Below, in pieces: positions 51,791-62,977 of a stretch of 64,000 bases of DNA; positions within the stretch are counted from its first letter, which is position 1, and each line of letters begins with the position of its first letter. This DNA comes from Lepus europaeus (taxonomy: Eukaryota; Chordata; Mammalia; Lagomorpha; Leporidae): assembly GCF_033115175.1 (NCBI RefSeq), contig NC_084831.1, positions 11,566,540 through 11,630,539 of the forward strand, read 5' to 3'. Under the pieces are notes generated by a model that saw only the letters and a list, made by a program, of their open reading frames with translations, did no database searches and was not told where the DNA came from. Both the position numbers and the translations under genes were made by a program.

Positions 51791-54700
51791 GGAAGTGTTG
51801 AGCGCTGGAGGCCTTGGAATGCATGCAGCCGTGTCCTCTACAGAGCGCCGGCCTCTGGCGGGGAGGCAGGCGTTTAGAAGGAGCGAGAAGGAGCAGCTGG
51901 GGTGGCGGAGGTGCTAACTCATCCACCAGACCAGGGAAGGGGCCGAGCAGCTGCTCCCTGTTTGCTTTCTGGGCTGGGTCTTTAAGCCCCTGGCAGAGGG
52001 TGCTGCTTGGAGGCTGTGAGCCGGGTTCCAGGCTCCACAAGCCCCGCCCCCTGAACCTGAGTCACTTGCTGAGCCACCCCCCCCCCCCCCACCGCGCCCT
52101 CACCCTGCATCCTGGTTTCCACCTGGTTTGGGGGATCTTGGCCCTGACCCACCTGGGGGACGTTAGGCCTGACTCACCAGGACGTGCGTGGCTGAGTTCT
52201 TGGCCGGAAGCCAGTTGCTGGTGCTTAGAGGAGAGCGTTCAGCCGGAGCCAGGGAGGGCGAAGGCTTGGTGAGGAGGGGGTGGGGCCAGCTGGGGTCCTC
52301 ACCCGTCCCAGACAAACTGACTGCGAGGGGCAAAACCAGATGCCCCCTCCTACCCCTGGCTGTCAGTCCCAAAGGGGACTCTGGATGGGGGATAGAAGCC
52401 AGCACTGGAGTGCAGGGGCCATGCTGGGGCCAGATGGGATGGGCTAGTGTGGAAGCCGGGCCAGTCCACCAAGTCCTCGGTGAGGTGGTGCCTGGATGGC
52501 GGGCGCCATGGCGGGCTGGGGCATCCGTGGGCTGACACAGAAGGCAAAGCAGGGAGCAGGAGCCCTGGGTTCTAGCCTAGGGTCAGTGCCCAGCTCATCA
52601 GGGCCACCAACCCTCTTCTTTGGCTCAGGGACCCAGGCTCCGGCCCCACGGCGCTTCTCCAGGAAGGAGAGCTGGGAGCAGCTGGAGCAGGGGCAGGCGC
52701 CACTCAGGCCACCTCGTGCGGCACTGTCCCGGCGTCACCTCCTGCAGGAAGGCGCCCGTCTCTGGGCTGGACGGGAGTCTGTGACGAGCCGTGGTGTATC
52801 AGACTCCCCCAGCCCCAGACTGGGAACTCTGTGAGGGCACCCGCTGCACCCCGTCCTGCTGCCGTCCAGGGGCCAGCAACAGGCGGGTGTGGGGTGCACC
52901 CTTAGGTGGACTTTGCGCCTGCTCCTAGCTCCCGCCTTCTGCTTTCTGGGGTTGGGAGCCTGGGGCAGGGGCGCTGGGCAAACCACAGGAGCCATGCCTA
53001 GACGTCCTGGCTCTCAGGAACTGGAGGCGCTGCCTCCCAGCGGCTATGGGAGCCCAGGATCAGCCCAGCTCGCCTCGCAGTACCTGCAGGGGGAAGGGGG
53101 ACCCACAGGGCACATGGGCCAGCCCAGGCCCTCAGAGGCCATCAGGCTATGCCTCCATCCACACGGTGGCCCAGGAGGGGCTCTCCCCTGCCCGAAGCCC
53201 CACAGCTAGGAAGCACCCCCTCTTCCCAGCCCATGTTGGCCAGGGCATAATTTGCACAGGGGAAGTGGCTGCAGGGCTAGGGGCCCCACACCCTGGACCA
53301 GGACAAGGACAGGAAGTGAGCACACGAGCCTGGCACCTGGGGAGCACGGGGCTGGGGTTGGGTGACCCAGGTGACCCTGGGCGGATGCCTTGCGGTTTCT
53401 CTCTGAGCCACGCTTTCATCCACCTGCCCCACCTGCGGGCTGCAAGAGACCCCGGGGAGCCAGGGCGGGTGCCAGGAGCTGTCACTCAATGCGAGGCAGT
53501 GTGGGTGCTCCCTCCCTTCCTCCAGGGGCGAGGACTCTGCGGGGCGTCTGAGGGCTCGCTCTGGCGAAGTCACGGTTGGGCTGCGTGAGGGTCCAGCGAG
53601 GGAGTAGAGATGCCACCGGCCAGGGCCTGGCTCCCGGGAGAGAGGACGAGCTGGGGCTGTTCCAGGGCTGCCTTTCCTGGCAAAGAGATCACGGGGAGGG
53701 GGGTGGGGAGAGGGGCCTCTGCACAGGTGCTGACGGCGGTGAGGGTGTTGGCCGCAGCCCATCTGATAAGCCCTGGAGCTCCTTGCCGAAGACTTCATTG
53801 GGGCAGATACACGAACTTTCCGGCTGGCTGCTGTGTGACCCCGAACCAGTCACTGCCCCTCTCTGAGTCTGCTTCTCCCTTTGCAGTCCCCCCGCCTGCA
53901 GCCCTGGCGGTGGTGCATCCAGGGTCACTGGCTGAGTCACCTGATGGCTGCCGGTCTCAGTTTCTTCATCTGCGGCAGGTGCTGAGGGGCGTGGCCCCAG
54001 AGCCCGTGTCAGGTGCAAAGTGCTTGATTGAGACCTGTCTGTGGTGGTGGCCCCGCCCTCCCGCATCCTGGCTGGGTGCAGGCAGCAGGGAGCTTGAGGA
54101 GGGGGAGCTCTGGGGCACAGGGTCCTGCTCGGCCTCACCCAGCGGCCTCACCCCTGCCCTCCCTCGCACTGTCCCTACCCCCTCGTTGTCCTGGTCTCCA
54201 CCCCTGCACCTTGCTGCTCTGTCTCCCTTTCTCTCTCTCTCCCTCCCTTTCTTCTACTTCCTCTCTCTGCTCTCTGCTTGGGCTTCCTTTGTCTCTGTCC
54301 CTCCTCTCCCCTTCTCTCCCCTTGGGTGGCCCCTTTGGCTTTGCTGAGCCGCGGGGCCGGGCTGGGGTATGATGGGTAGGAGCCCTGTGGAGGGATGGCT
54401 GGGGTGGGGGTGCTGACAAATCACACTACTGCCTAGGCAGGCCCTGGCCCTGGCTCTCTGGGATGTGCCATCTGGTGAGGGGCAAAGGGCCATGGGGCTA
54501 AAGCAGGTGGTCTCCCAGGGCAGAGCCTGCGGCGGCTGCTTAGAGGCCGGTTTGCTCCCTAGGAGCCAGGGCCATCTGGGAGGACTTTCTGGATGAGGTG
54601 GACCATGGGGGAATCAGGAGAGGAAGTGATACCCACCATGAGCCCGCCAGGGCCTGGCCTGTGCTGGGCTCTCTAGACACAGCTGCTGAGTGGGGCTACA

Positions 54701-55344
54701 CTTGGCCGCCTCCCAGGAGGTGTTGGGGGCGTGGTACAAAGTTTCAGCACCTGGACTGGGTACACAGCAGGTGTTCATTACAAAATGAGCCCACGTGCAG
54801 ATGAGCCCAAAGCTGCCCGGAGGGGTGAAGGGGCTGCCTGTGCTCACCCAGCCGAGGAGCTGGGGACGGGCCTGGCCCCTGGACCACGCTCTGTCCAATG
54901 CTGGTGCACCTGACCATTGGCCCTCCATCCCAGGTGCCCCGCTGCCCTCCTGGGTGAGGGGAAGGAGAATGGGCTGTGTGGCCTTGGATCAGCTTCTGTC
55001 CCTCTCTGGGCTTCCTCATCAGAAGGAGTCCAGGGACCCCAGGGGGAAGGAGTGAGAGGCGGGCTTTGAGTCCCAGTCTGCTTGGTCGTGGCCCACGTGA
55101 AGCCCTGGACTTCGGGTGAGCTCTAAAGCCTCCTCTGATTTTCTGGGAGCGCATGGGCCCCACCCCACCCCAGCCATCAGGGCCTCTCAGGTGGGCATCT
55201 TCCCCGCCCCCAGGGTAGTCCCCCAGTCCTGGAAGGCCTGGGCCCGTGTCCTGGGGGGCTGCTGGGGCCCCAGCGGTGTGGCAGTGGTGGAGCTGGGTCA
55301 TCGACACCCCAGGGATCTCAGTGAGAGTTGGGTGTCTCTACTTT
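51791..55344. other. CSINE-free unique block (3.5 kb) with AP-1 motifs, no gene seen
   Basis: It includes a (C)14 run (52077-52090), a CT-rich tract (about 54195-54330), MIR-like segments (about 53830-53895 and 54960-55030) and three consensus AP-1 heptamers (52058-52064, 52170-52176, 53933-53939). It lies about 7.5-11 kb upstream of PADI1. No exon is recognised. Confidence 0.55.
54195..54330. repeat. Pyrimidine-rich (CT)n/(CCTT)n tract
   Basis: A long stretch of almost pure C/T on the plus strand with short interruptions. Confidence 0.85.
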
Positions 55345-55665
55345 TCTTTTTTTTAAGATTTATTTATTTATTTGAAAGGCAGAATTACACACACAGAGAG
55401 AGATTGTCCATCCATTGGTTCACTCCCCAGATGGCTGTAACAGCCAGGGCTGGGCCAGGCGGAAGCCAGGAGCCAGGGCCTTCATCGGGGCCTCCCACGT
55501 GGGTTGCGGGGATCCAAGGACTTGGGCCATCTTCCTCTACCATCCCAGGCACATTAGCAGGGAGCTGGATCAGAAGTGGAGCAGGCGGGACTCAGTATAC
55601 AGAGCCCACACATGATGCCGGCGTCCCAGGAGGCAGCTTTCCCTGCTGTGCCAAGCGCCGGCCCC
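55345..55665 (-). mobile_element. CSINE, antisense, full length
   Basis: Reversed tail (tttttttaagatttatttatttatttg), body 'catccattggttcactcccc', head gtgccaagcgccggcccc. Confidence 0.94.
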
Positions 55666-56145
55666 AGGCCTCTGTGCAGGAAGCTGCCAGGGGCCGCAGC
55701 CTGGACGGCGGGTGGCAGCTGGGGCACAGCGTGTCCTCACAGCAGGGGCTGGGGCCGGTGGCCGCGCTGCCTGGCTTGACCCTCCGTGGGGCTGGTACAG
55801 CAACAACAGCTGCTCTGGAGTTCCCCGGGGCCAGGGCTGCAACGCACAGTAGCCGGGCACCGTGGGCGGCGGCTTGGACCTTGCCACTGTGTGTCTGTTC
55901 CCTGCACAGCGGAGGCCACAGCAGTGCTCACTTCCGGGGTTTGTGCCAGGGTTGGAGATGTCGCAAAATGCACAGAACGGGCAGCCCTAGGTGCTCGGGA
56001 AGCGCCGCCACTGTGGCGTCTCCCCTGCCCGGTTGGTCCCCGCCCTGGGCACACGCTTCTCTTACGACACTTCCAGGTGACGGCGTGTTCACCCTTCCAC
56101 GTTCCCGCAAGGCAGGCTCTGCCACCTGCTCCTGCTCCTCTGTCA
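55666..56145. other. Unique intergenic DNA, no gene seen
   Basis: A GC-rich, non-repetitive stretch. Confidence 0.45.
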
Positions 56146-56436
56146 GTGCCGTGGCACAGTGGGTTGAGCTGTGGCCTGCAGTGCTGGCATCCCATGTGGG
56201 CGCCAGTTCGAGTCCCGGCTGCTCCACTTCCGATCCAGCTCCTTGCTAATGCACCTGTGTGGGTAACAGAAGATGACCCAAGTGCTTGGATCCCTGCCCA
56301 AGTGAAGCTCCTGGCTCCTGGCTTTGGCCTGGCCCAGCCCTGGCCATCGAAGCCATTTAGGGAGTGAATGAGCAGATGGGAGATTTCTGTCTCTCCCTCT
56401 CTCTCTGTCACTGACTTTCAAAATAAGTAATAAATC
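56146..56436 (+). mobile_element. CSINE, sense, left arm of an inverted pair
   Basis: It begins 'tgccgtggcacagtgggttg' and ends in the tail 'aaaataagtaataaatc', which became the target of the next insertion. Confidence 0.93.
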
Positions 56437-56740
56437 TTTTTAAAAATACTTATTTGAAAGAGTTACACAGAGAGAGGAAAGGCAGAGAGAGTTCTTCTAC
56501 CCCCTGGTTCACTACCCAATTGGCCTCAACTACACCGATCTGAAGCCAGGAGCCAGGAGCTTCTTCAGGTCTCCCACACAGGTGCAGGGGCCCAAGGACT
56601 TGGGCCATCTTCTGCTGCTTTCCTAGGCCATAGCAGAGAGCTGGATCGGAAGTGGAGCAGCTGGGACTCAAACCGGTGCCCATATGGGATGCCAGCACTG
56701 CAGGCCACGGCTCAACCTGCGCTGCCACAGTGCTGGCCCC
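56437..56740 (-). mobile_element. CSINE, antisense, right arm of an inverted pair, 11-bp target duplication
   Basis: Perfect duplication AGTAATAAATC at 56426-56436 and 56741-56751 shows insertion into the tail of the sense copy. Head ccacagtgctggcccc. The two copies form a tail-to-tail inverted repeat with almost no spacer. Confidence 0.96.
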
Positions 56741-56751
56741 AGTAATAAATC

Positions 56752-56777
<26 letters not shown>
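56752..56777. repeat. (GA)13 microsatellite
   Basis: A dinucleotide run just outside the SINE pair, probably the original tail extension of the sense copy. Confidence 0.9.
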
Positions 56778-56782
<5 letters not shown>

Positions 56783-57664
56783 CCAGGCCTGACCTGGAAC
56801 TCCAGATGGGTGGGGCCCAAAATCTCCGCTTTCCCACCTGCTCCCCGGCCCCCACCCCCTTTACCCTGAGAGCTGGCGAGGGCTTTCCAGACGGGCTTGA
56901 TGAGCGCGGATGCGTGTTCCAAGCAGACCACTAGCTCCGCCCCTGAGCAATGCAGGTGGCCCGGGCTGGGGCCAGGACGGCAGTAAGAGCGGGGCCTAGG
57001 GAAAGGGAAGGAACCGAGAGACACGGGGAGGGGCGCCGACTGCCTGATCCTGGGCCAGGCGGAGGGGACACCACGGAGGCCACTCAGGTTTCTGGCTTGC
57101 GTGACTGGGGTAGGAGGGGACGCCGCTCTTTGGGGGCAGAGAGGAGGCTGGGAGGCCGGGGAGTTGCACACGTGGGGCTGACTCTCCTGAGGACAGAGTC
57201 CAGGGGCCTGCGTGTCTCACCTGCCTGGTCGCATGCCCTGGTGGGACCCAGTGGCTCCTCCTCCGTGCATCCAATGACTTCTGCAGCCAGGGTGACCCCT
57301 CAGCCACCGTGCTCACCCACCCATCCGTAAGGGTCCGTGCTGGGCTCTCAACCCGTCGGCCCCCGGGCTGGGTCTGGCTGGCAGATGGGTCCTGTGTGAC
57401 CCTCAGGGTTCCGTTGCTAGGGAGCAGTGAGCGTGCACTCACCAAAGCCTGCTCTGTTCGCTCTGCTGCAGGTGCCACGCCCACCCCATCGTCTCGGCCT
57501 GGCAGCTTCAGGGTTCATGCTCTCTGCCACACCCCTAAGACATCTGAGTTCGGAAACTTTGATCAGGTTCAGCTTTGTGAAGAGGGAGCTTGGGGGCACA
57601 ACCCTGAGGTTGTCTGAGGCCATTGGACAGGTCTTCCCCAACCACCCTGCCCCAAACAGCTGCC
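56778..57664. other. Unique intergenic DNA, no gene seen
   Basis: Non-repetitive GC-rich sequence. Confidence 0.45.
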
Positions 57665-57736
57665 CTCCGCTTGGCCCCGGCTTGGCCCGGCTTGGCCCGG
57701 CTTGGCCCGGCTTGGCCCCAGCTTGGCCCCGGCTCA
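57665..57736. repeat. 10-bp tandem repeat (CGGCTTGGCC)n
   Basis: About six to seven units of cggcttggcc, slightly diverged at both ends (cagcttggcc, cggctcagcc). Confidence 0.93.
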
Positions 57737-58964
57737 GCCTGTGCTCCTCATTCCCGGTGTGACATCTCCAGCCTGTCTCTCTCGCCATGCGCATGCCCCA
57801 TGGGGCAGGGGCGTGGTCTGCCTTGTTCACTGTGGTATCACAGGGCCCAGACTAATGCCTGGCACATGGTGGGTGCTTGAAAAAAATTATTGAAGAAAGG
57901 AGAAAGCCAGGCCCTGGATGCTACAGCCCCAGTACCAGATACCCGCCCTGCTACCGCTTCCTTGGGCTGCTCCGGGGACATCCTGGAGTCGTCCTTGAGC
58001 CCGTCGGTCACCAGGCAGTGGTGACCTGTCCCCTGCCTGGGGCTGCCTCTTGGGCTAGCCGGGGCAGGCCCTCCTGCTGTCTGCAGCCCAGCCCAAGGGG
58101 AGAGGGTGCAGTGACAGTGCCCCCTCCCCCTCGCTGCTCCCATATCCCAGCGCTACGCCTGGAATCTGACCTCAAACAGCCCCCAGCACGGGTGTGCAGG
58201 ATGTGCCTGTCACGGGCTGTGGTCAGGGCAGGGGCCTGGGCAGGTCATGCTGTCTTCAAAGAGATGTTCTCAGAGCAGGGGGGAGGGGAGGGGAAAGAAT
58301 GGGGGGCGGCCCAGGGGAGGGAACTCTTCTTATTTTTCCTCCAAGACAGCGTAATGAGGGTGGCTGGCTTTTTTCCCTAAGAGTGAAACTATTGTTTGCT
58401 CTCGAGAACTATTCCAATAATCCCCACAAGCATGAGGAAGAGCCCGCCTCCCACCGCCCCCAGGAGTCTGCCAGGCTCGCAGGCCTGGACCCAGCCCCCG
58501 GCGCCGGCCTCGGGCCTGGGGTGGGGGTGGGGGGGCCCTCCGTTTCTCCAGGCCCCGGCTTCTTCACCTGACAATCAGGGATGAGCCGGTCCTGCCCGCC
58601 ACCCCCTCTGCCCCACCTCCTGCCTCCTCTCTGTCCACCTGCTGGAGGAGGGCTTCTCTGACGACTGCGGCCTGCCCGGCCCTGCCCTGACCACAGCTGG
58701 CCGCGGCGCCTCCCGCACTCCCATCCTGCGGTTTACTTGAACTTGGGATTCCAGGCCCACTAGCACCTTCCACAGGTATTGCTGTGAGGATCACACCAAT
58801 GAGTACGTGGGAGGGGCTTCCGACAGTGCCCGGGACACGGCCGGGACCAGTGCGTGTCTGCTAGTGTCGTGGTCATGGTCAGCACCATCGTCACCTTCAC
58901 GGATGGCTCTTTATGGACCCGTGTCTTTCTCCTCTTCCTCCCTCCCTTCCTCCCTCTTCCCCAT
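57737..58964. other. Unique intergenic DNA, no gene seen
   Basis: It contains a MIR-like 3' end near 57835-57895 ('tgcctggcacatggtgggtg'). No exon is recognised. Confidence 0.5.
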
Positions 58965-60405
58965 CCATCCATCAGCTGCCCACCTACCCATCCACTCCCC
59001 CCCCCATCCATCCATCCACCCTCCCACCCGTCCACCCACTCATCTGTCTGTCCACCCATCCACTCCCCCCCCATCCATCCATCCAGCCTCCCACCCACCC
59101 ACCCACTCATCTGTCTGTCCACCCATCCACTCCCCCCCCATCCATCCATCCACCCTCCCACCCACCCACCCACTCATCTGTCTGTCCACCCAGCCACCCC
59201 CCCACCCATCTATCCGTCCACCCACCCATGCACCCATCCACTCCCCCCCCCATCCATCCATCCACCCTCCCACCCACCCACCCACTCATCTGTCTGTCCA
59301 CCCACCCACTCCCCCACCCATCCATCCATCCACCCACCCATGCACCCACCCACTCCCCCACCCATCCATCCATCCACCCTCCCACCCACCCACCCACTCA
59401 TCTGTCTGTCCACCCACCCACCCCCCCACCCATCTATCCATCCACCCACCCATGCACCCACCCACTCCCCCCCCATCCATCCATCCACCCTCCCACCCGC
59501 CCACCCACTCATCTGTCTGTCCACCCACCCACTCCCCCACCCATCCATCCATCCACCCACCCATGCACCCACCCACTCCCCCACCCATCCATCCATCCAG
59601 CCTCCCACCCGTCCACCCACTCATCTGTCTGTCCACCCACCCACTCCCCCACCCATCTATCCGTCCACCCACCCATGCACCCACCCACTCCCCTCACCCA
59701 TCCATCCATCCACCCTCCCACCCACCCACCCACTCATCTGTCTGTCCACCCAGCCACCCCCCCACCCATCTATCCATCCACCCACCCGTGCACCCATCCA
59801 CTCCCCTCACCCATCCATCCATCCACCCTCCCACCCACCCACCCACTCATCTGTCTGTCCACCCATCCACTCCCCCACCCATCTATCCATCCACCCACCC
59901 ATGCACCCATCCACTCCCCCACCCATCTATCCATCCACCCACCCGTGCACCCATCCACTCCCCCACCCATCCATCCATCCACCCTCCCACCCGCCCACCC
60001 ACTCATCTGTCTGTCCACCCACCCACTCCCCTCACCCATCTATCCACCCACCCACCCATGCACCCATCCACTCCCCCACCCATCTATCCACCCACCCACC
60101 CATGCACCCATCCACTCCCCCACCCATCTATCCACCCACCCACCCATGCACCCATCCACTCCCCCCACCCATCCATCCATCCAGCCTCCCACCCACCCAC
60201 CCACTCATCTGTCTGTCCACCCATCCACTCCCCCACCCATCCATCCATCCACCCTCCCACCCACCCACCCACTCATCTGTCTGTCCACCCATCCACTCCC
60301 CCACCCATCTATCCGTCCACCCACCCATGCACCCACCCACTCCCCCACCCATCTATCCATCCACCCACCCATGCACCCATCCACTCCCCTCACCCATCTA
60401 TTCAC
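58965..60405. repeat. (CCAY)n satellite with higher-order units, 1.4 kb
   Basis: Almost pure CCAT/CCAC tetranucleotide sequence. The marker actcatctgtctgtccaccc occurs 12 times (first near 59038, last near 60270) at irregular 65-220 bp spacing, alternating with 'ccatgcaccca' blocks. All three plus-strand frames are open for over 500 codons, as expected for a 4-bp repeat without stop codons. It is not a protein gene. Confidence 0.98.
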
Positions 60406-60694
60406 CTGTCGGTTGCATCCTCTCTAATGGGAACGTACTGGGGTGCTCTTTGGAAGCCTGTTTTCACACTACATATGAAGTGCACGTATTTTTAACCAGT
60501 AAATATTACTAAGCAGAGACACAGGTCCTGGGGAGGAGGCAGGAGTCGGGGTGAGGGAGAACCAGCCCTGGAGGGTGGTGGCACTTGCTCTGTGTCTGTG
60601 GACTGAACTTGGACTTGGCGCCTCTGGGTGTAAGGAGCTTTGTAGATCAGTGACATTTGCAATTGGATGTGTGTGGCCGTAAGGAAGATCATTC
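60406..60694. other. Short unique interval
   Basis: Non-repetitive DNA between the satellite and the nested SINE cluster. Confidence 0.4.
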
Positions 60695-60765
60695 CAGGGT
60701 GGACGCCTGGTGCAGCGGCTAGGCCGCTGCTGGGGACATCTACATCCCAAATCAGAGTGCCTGGC
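60695..60765 (+). mobile_element. Old CSINE, sense, 5' half (interrupted)
   Basis: 'ggtggacgcctggtgcagcg' to 'gtgcctggctcgagtcc' is the 5' half of a sense copy. The matching 3' half lies at 61111-61285, beyond an inserted microsatellite and an antisense SINE. Confidence 0.75.
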
Positions 60766-60828
60766 TCGAGTCCTCCTCCTCCTCCTCCTCCTCCTCCTCC
60801 TCCTCCTCCTCCTCTTCTTCTTCTTCTT
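60766..60828. repeat. (TCC)n-(TTC)n microsatellite
   Basis: About 16 TCC units followed by TTC units, at the tail side of the inserted antisense SINE. Confidence 0.95.
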
Positions 60829-60871
60829 TTTAAAGATTTATTTATTTGAAAGTCAGAGTTACAGAGAGAGG

Positions 60872-60912
<41 letters not shown>

Positions 60913-61110
60913 ATCCAGTGGTTCATTCCCCAAATGGCCGTAGCAGCCAGAGCTGGGAGCTTCTTCTGGGCCCAAGTACTTGGTCCATCCTCCACTGCTC
61001 TCCCAGGCCATTAGCAGAGAGCTGGCTCAGAAGTAGAGCAGCCGGGGCTTGAACCGGTGCCCGCAGGAGATGCCGGCTCACAGGTGGTACGCCACAACAC
61101 TGGCCCCGCT
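60829..61110 (-). mobile_element. CSINE, antisense, nested in an older sense SINE
   Basis: Reversed tail (tttttaaagatttatttatttg), (AG)n run (about 60874-60909), shortened body and head 'cgccacaacactggccccg'. Confidence 0.93.
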
Positions 61111-61285
61111 CCTTGGCTGCTAACAGCTTCCCACTGGTGTGCACCCTGGGAGGCAGCAGGCGACGCCCCGCAGGCCTGGGTCATGGGGACCTGGACTGAG
61201 TTCCAGGCTCCTGACTTTGGCCTGGCATTTGGGACGCGTACCCGCAGGTGGATCCTCTCTCACTGTCTTTCTGCCTTTGAAATAA
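61111..61285 (+). mobile_element. Old CSINE, sense, 3' half (interrupted)
   Basis: 'cttggctgctaacagcttcc' through 'acctggactgagttccaggc' to 'ctgcctttgaaataagg' continues the sense copy begun at 60695. Confidence 0.72.
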
Positions 61286-62730
61286 GGTGCACATAAATAA
61301 CTAGGAAATGGAAAAGGAAAGACCATTCTAGAAAGAGGCTCAAAATCCAAAGCAACCAGAAAATGTTCATACCGTTTTTGTACTTCCTGTCTCCCAGGTC
61401 AGGCTGGGGCCCTGTGTGCGCCACCTCCCCTCCATGGGACCGGCTCTCCTCCGGCACAAGGTGCTTCTCTCCTCTCCTCTGACTTTGCTGCCCGCCCACC
61501 CCAGGTCTGAGCACAGGAAGGTTCTGGTTCGTGTGCCCTTTGCTCTCCTCTGTGTAGGGGCCTCCTGGCACGAGGGGGTGGCGCGGCCAAGGAGGTGTGG
61601 CCTGTGGATCGAGAGCATCACCCCTTCTTGTAACTCCTGATGCCTAACACGCGGGGGACATGTCACCTGCGACACGGCATCTCCGCTCAGAGGTCAGGTG
61701 GACATCCACGCGTGACAGGCAACACAGACTGGCCACGCCCCACCCAGCCTGCCCGCGGGGGCCTTCCCTGCCCCCTGAGAAGAGCTGCATCCTTCTAGAA
61801 GTTTGGATCCCTCCATGGACCTGGCCACGCTTCCTCTTGCATCCACGCCCATCAGCAAACATCGTCTCTCTCTGCCAGGTACATTCAGAATCTAAGCACC
61901 TCTCACCACTGTCACTGTCACTCCTGGGACCAAGCCACTGTCATCTCTCTCCCACCGTCATCTCTCTCCCGCTGTCACCCACCTTTCACTGACTTGTCTG
62001 CCTGCCCCGCGTGTCGGTGAGCAGGGATCCTGGTCAATTAGTTTGTGGCTGAAACCTCCCCCCTCACCTACGGCAGCACCTAACGCAGGAGACGTTCCAC
62101 AAACCGCGGTCACGTGAGCGAATGGAATTCTACATGCACACATAGAAAGGTTCAAGCCAGAACTTGCAGCCCTGGGCTCAAAGGAGAGGATTTCCAGAAC
62201 CGGGTCAGCGTCCCCCGCAAACCCTGGCTCCAAGCTCCTCTCCAAGTCCCCTGGGGCTGGCTGAGGGTGCTCCCCTGGGGTGGCCGCCGCCTCTGAGCTC
62301 ATGTTGTCCCCACGCAGCTGCCGTCCCACGTACGGAGGAACTGAGCCCCAAGGGGATAAAATAACTGGGTGCAGATGCAGGGCTGTGAGAGGCAGTGCTG
62401 GGACTTGAACCCCGGCAGTCTGAGTCCCCCGCGATCTTGGTGCCGTCCGGTCCTGCTGGCGCCCGGCACACAGTCAGCCATCAGAAAACGCTGGCGCCGT
62501 AACAGTGGGGACGCAGGCGCACAGAGTCTGAGGGTGGAGGCAAAGCTGGAGCGGGAGGGAAGGGGCTATTGGGTCCTTCTCCACGTGAGCTAAAGCCCCT
62601 ACTCCCCGTCTCCCAGATGGGGCGCAGGTGCCGCCTCCTCTTGCCTCCTGGATTGACAGCCCTGCGTGAGGCAGACTGGGCACGGAGCCAGGAGGTGGGG
62701 ACCAGGCTCAGGCTGGCTAATCAGGTCGTA
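61286..62730. other. Unique DNA upstream of PADI1
   Basis: Non-repetitive apart from a short 17-bp tandem (gtcatctctctcccac, about 61939-61975) and an antisense MIR at 62325-62430. It is the proximal upstream flank of PADI1 and probably includes regulatory sequence that I cannot resolve. Confidence 0.5.
62325..62430 (-). mobile_element. MIR fragment, antisense
   Basis: 'tacggaggaactgagcccca' and 'gtgctgggacttgaaccccg' then 'gcagtctgagtcc' follow the antisense MIR consensus. Confidence 0.8.
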
Positions 62731-62885
62731 GGGTGAAATTAAAAAGGAGGAAGAGGGCACCAGCCCATCAGACTTCACACTGCTTCCTGGCAGTGCCCAG
62801 GAGCTCAGGAGAGGAGCCGGGGCCGCCAGGCGCGCAGCCGCCGGGGTGCCCGAGCCCATCTGGAACCTGGGAGCCAGGGGCCAGG
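62731..62885 (+). promoter_or_regulatory. PADI1: PADI1 core promoter and 5' UTR region
   Basis: An A/T-rich TATA-like element ATTAAAAAGG lies at 62738-62747, about 140 nt before the ATG. Initiation about 25-35 nt downstream would start near 62770-62780 and give a 5' UTR of roughly 105-115 nt. CpG density is modest (62821-62850), in contrast to the CpG-island promoter of PADI2. This fits tissue-restricted (epidermal, uterine) expression known for PADI1. The start site is inferred. Confidence 0.6.
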
Positions 62886-62977
62886 ATGGCCCCGCAGAGA
62901 GCAGTGCAGCTGTCCCTGGAGAAGCCCACCTATGCTGTGTGTGTGGTGGGAGTGGAGACGCATGTGGACGTTCACAG
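62886..62977 (+). CDS. PADI1: PADI1 coding exon 1 (protein-arginine deiminase type-1, N-terminus)
   Basis: The ATG lies at 62886-62888 in a strong context (A at -3, G at +4), and the exon ends at 62977 before GTGAGG. The 92 nt encode 30 codons plus the AG of a split codon. The peptide begins MAPQRAVQLSLEKPTYAVCV and continues VGVETHVDVH, which matches the mammalian PADI1 N-terminus. It is the first strand of the PAD_N domain. PADI1 is a calcium-dependent deiminase of the upper epidermis that citrullinates keratins and filaggrin. Exon length and phase equal those of the PADI2 exon at the other end of the window. PADI3 is the closest alternative, but the MAP(K/Q)R start and VCVVGVE core favour PADI1. 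The next exon is off the right edge. Confidence 0.93.

Noticed and set aside
55116..56249. 377-codon plus-strand frame
   Set aside because: Much of it is an antisense CSINE and part of a sense CSINE.
58807..60512. Three overlapping plus-strand open frames of 504-562 codons, Pro/His/Ser/Thr-rich
   Set aside because: They are the three frames of the (CCAY)n satellite. A stop-free 4-bp repeat is open in every frame, so openness carries no coding evidence.
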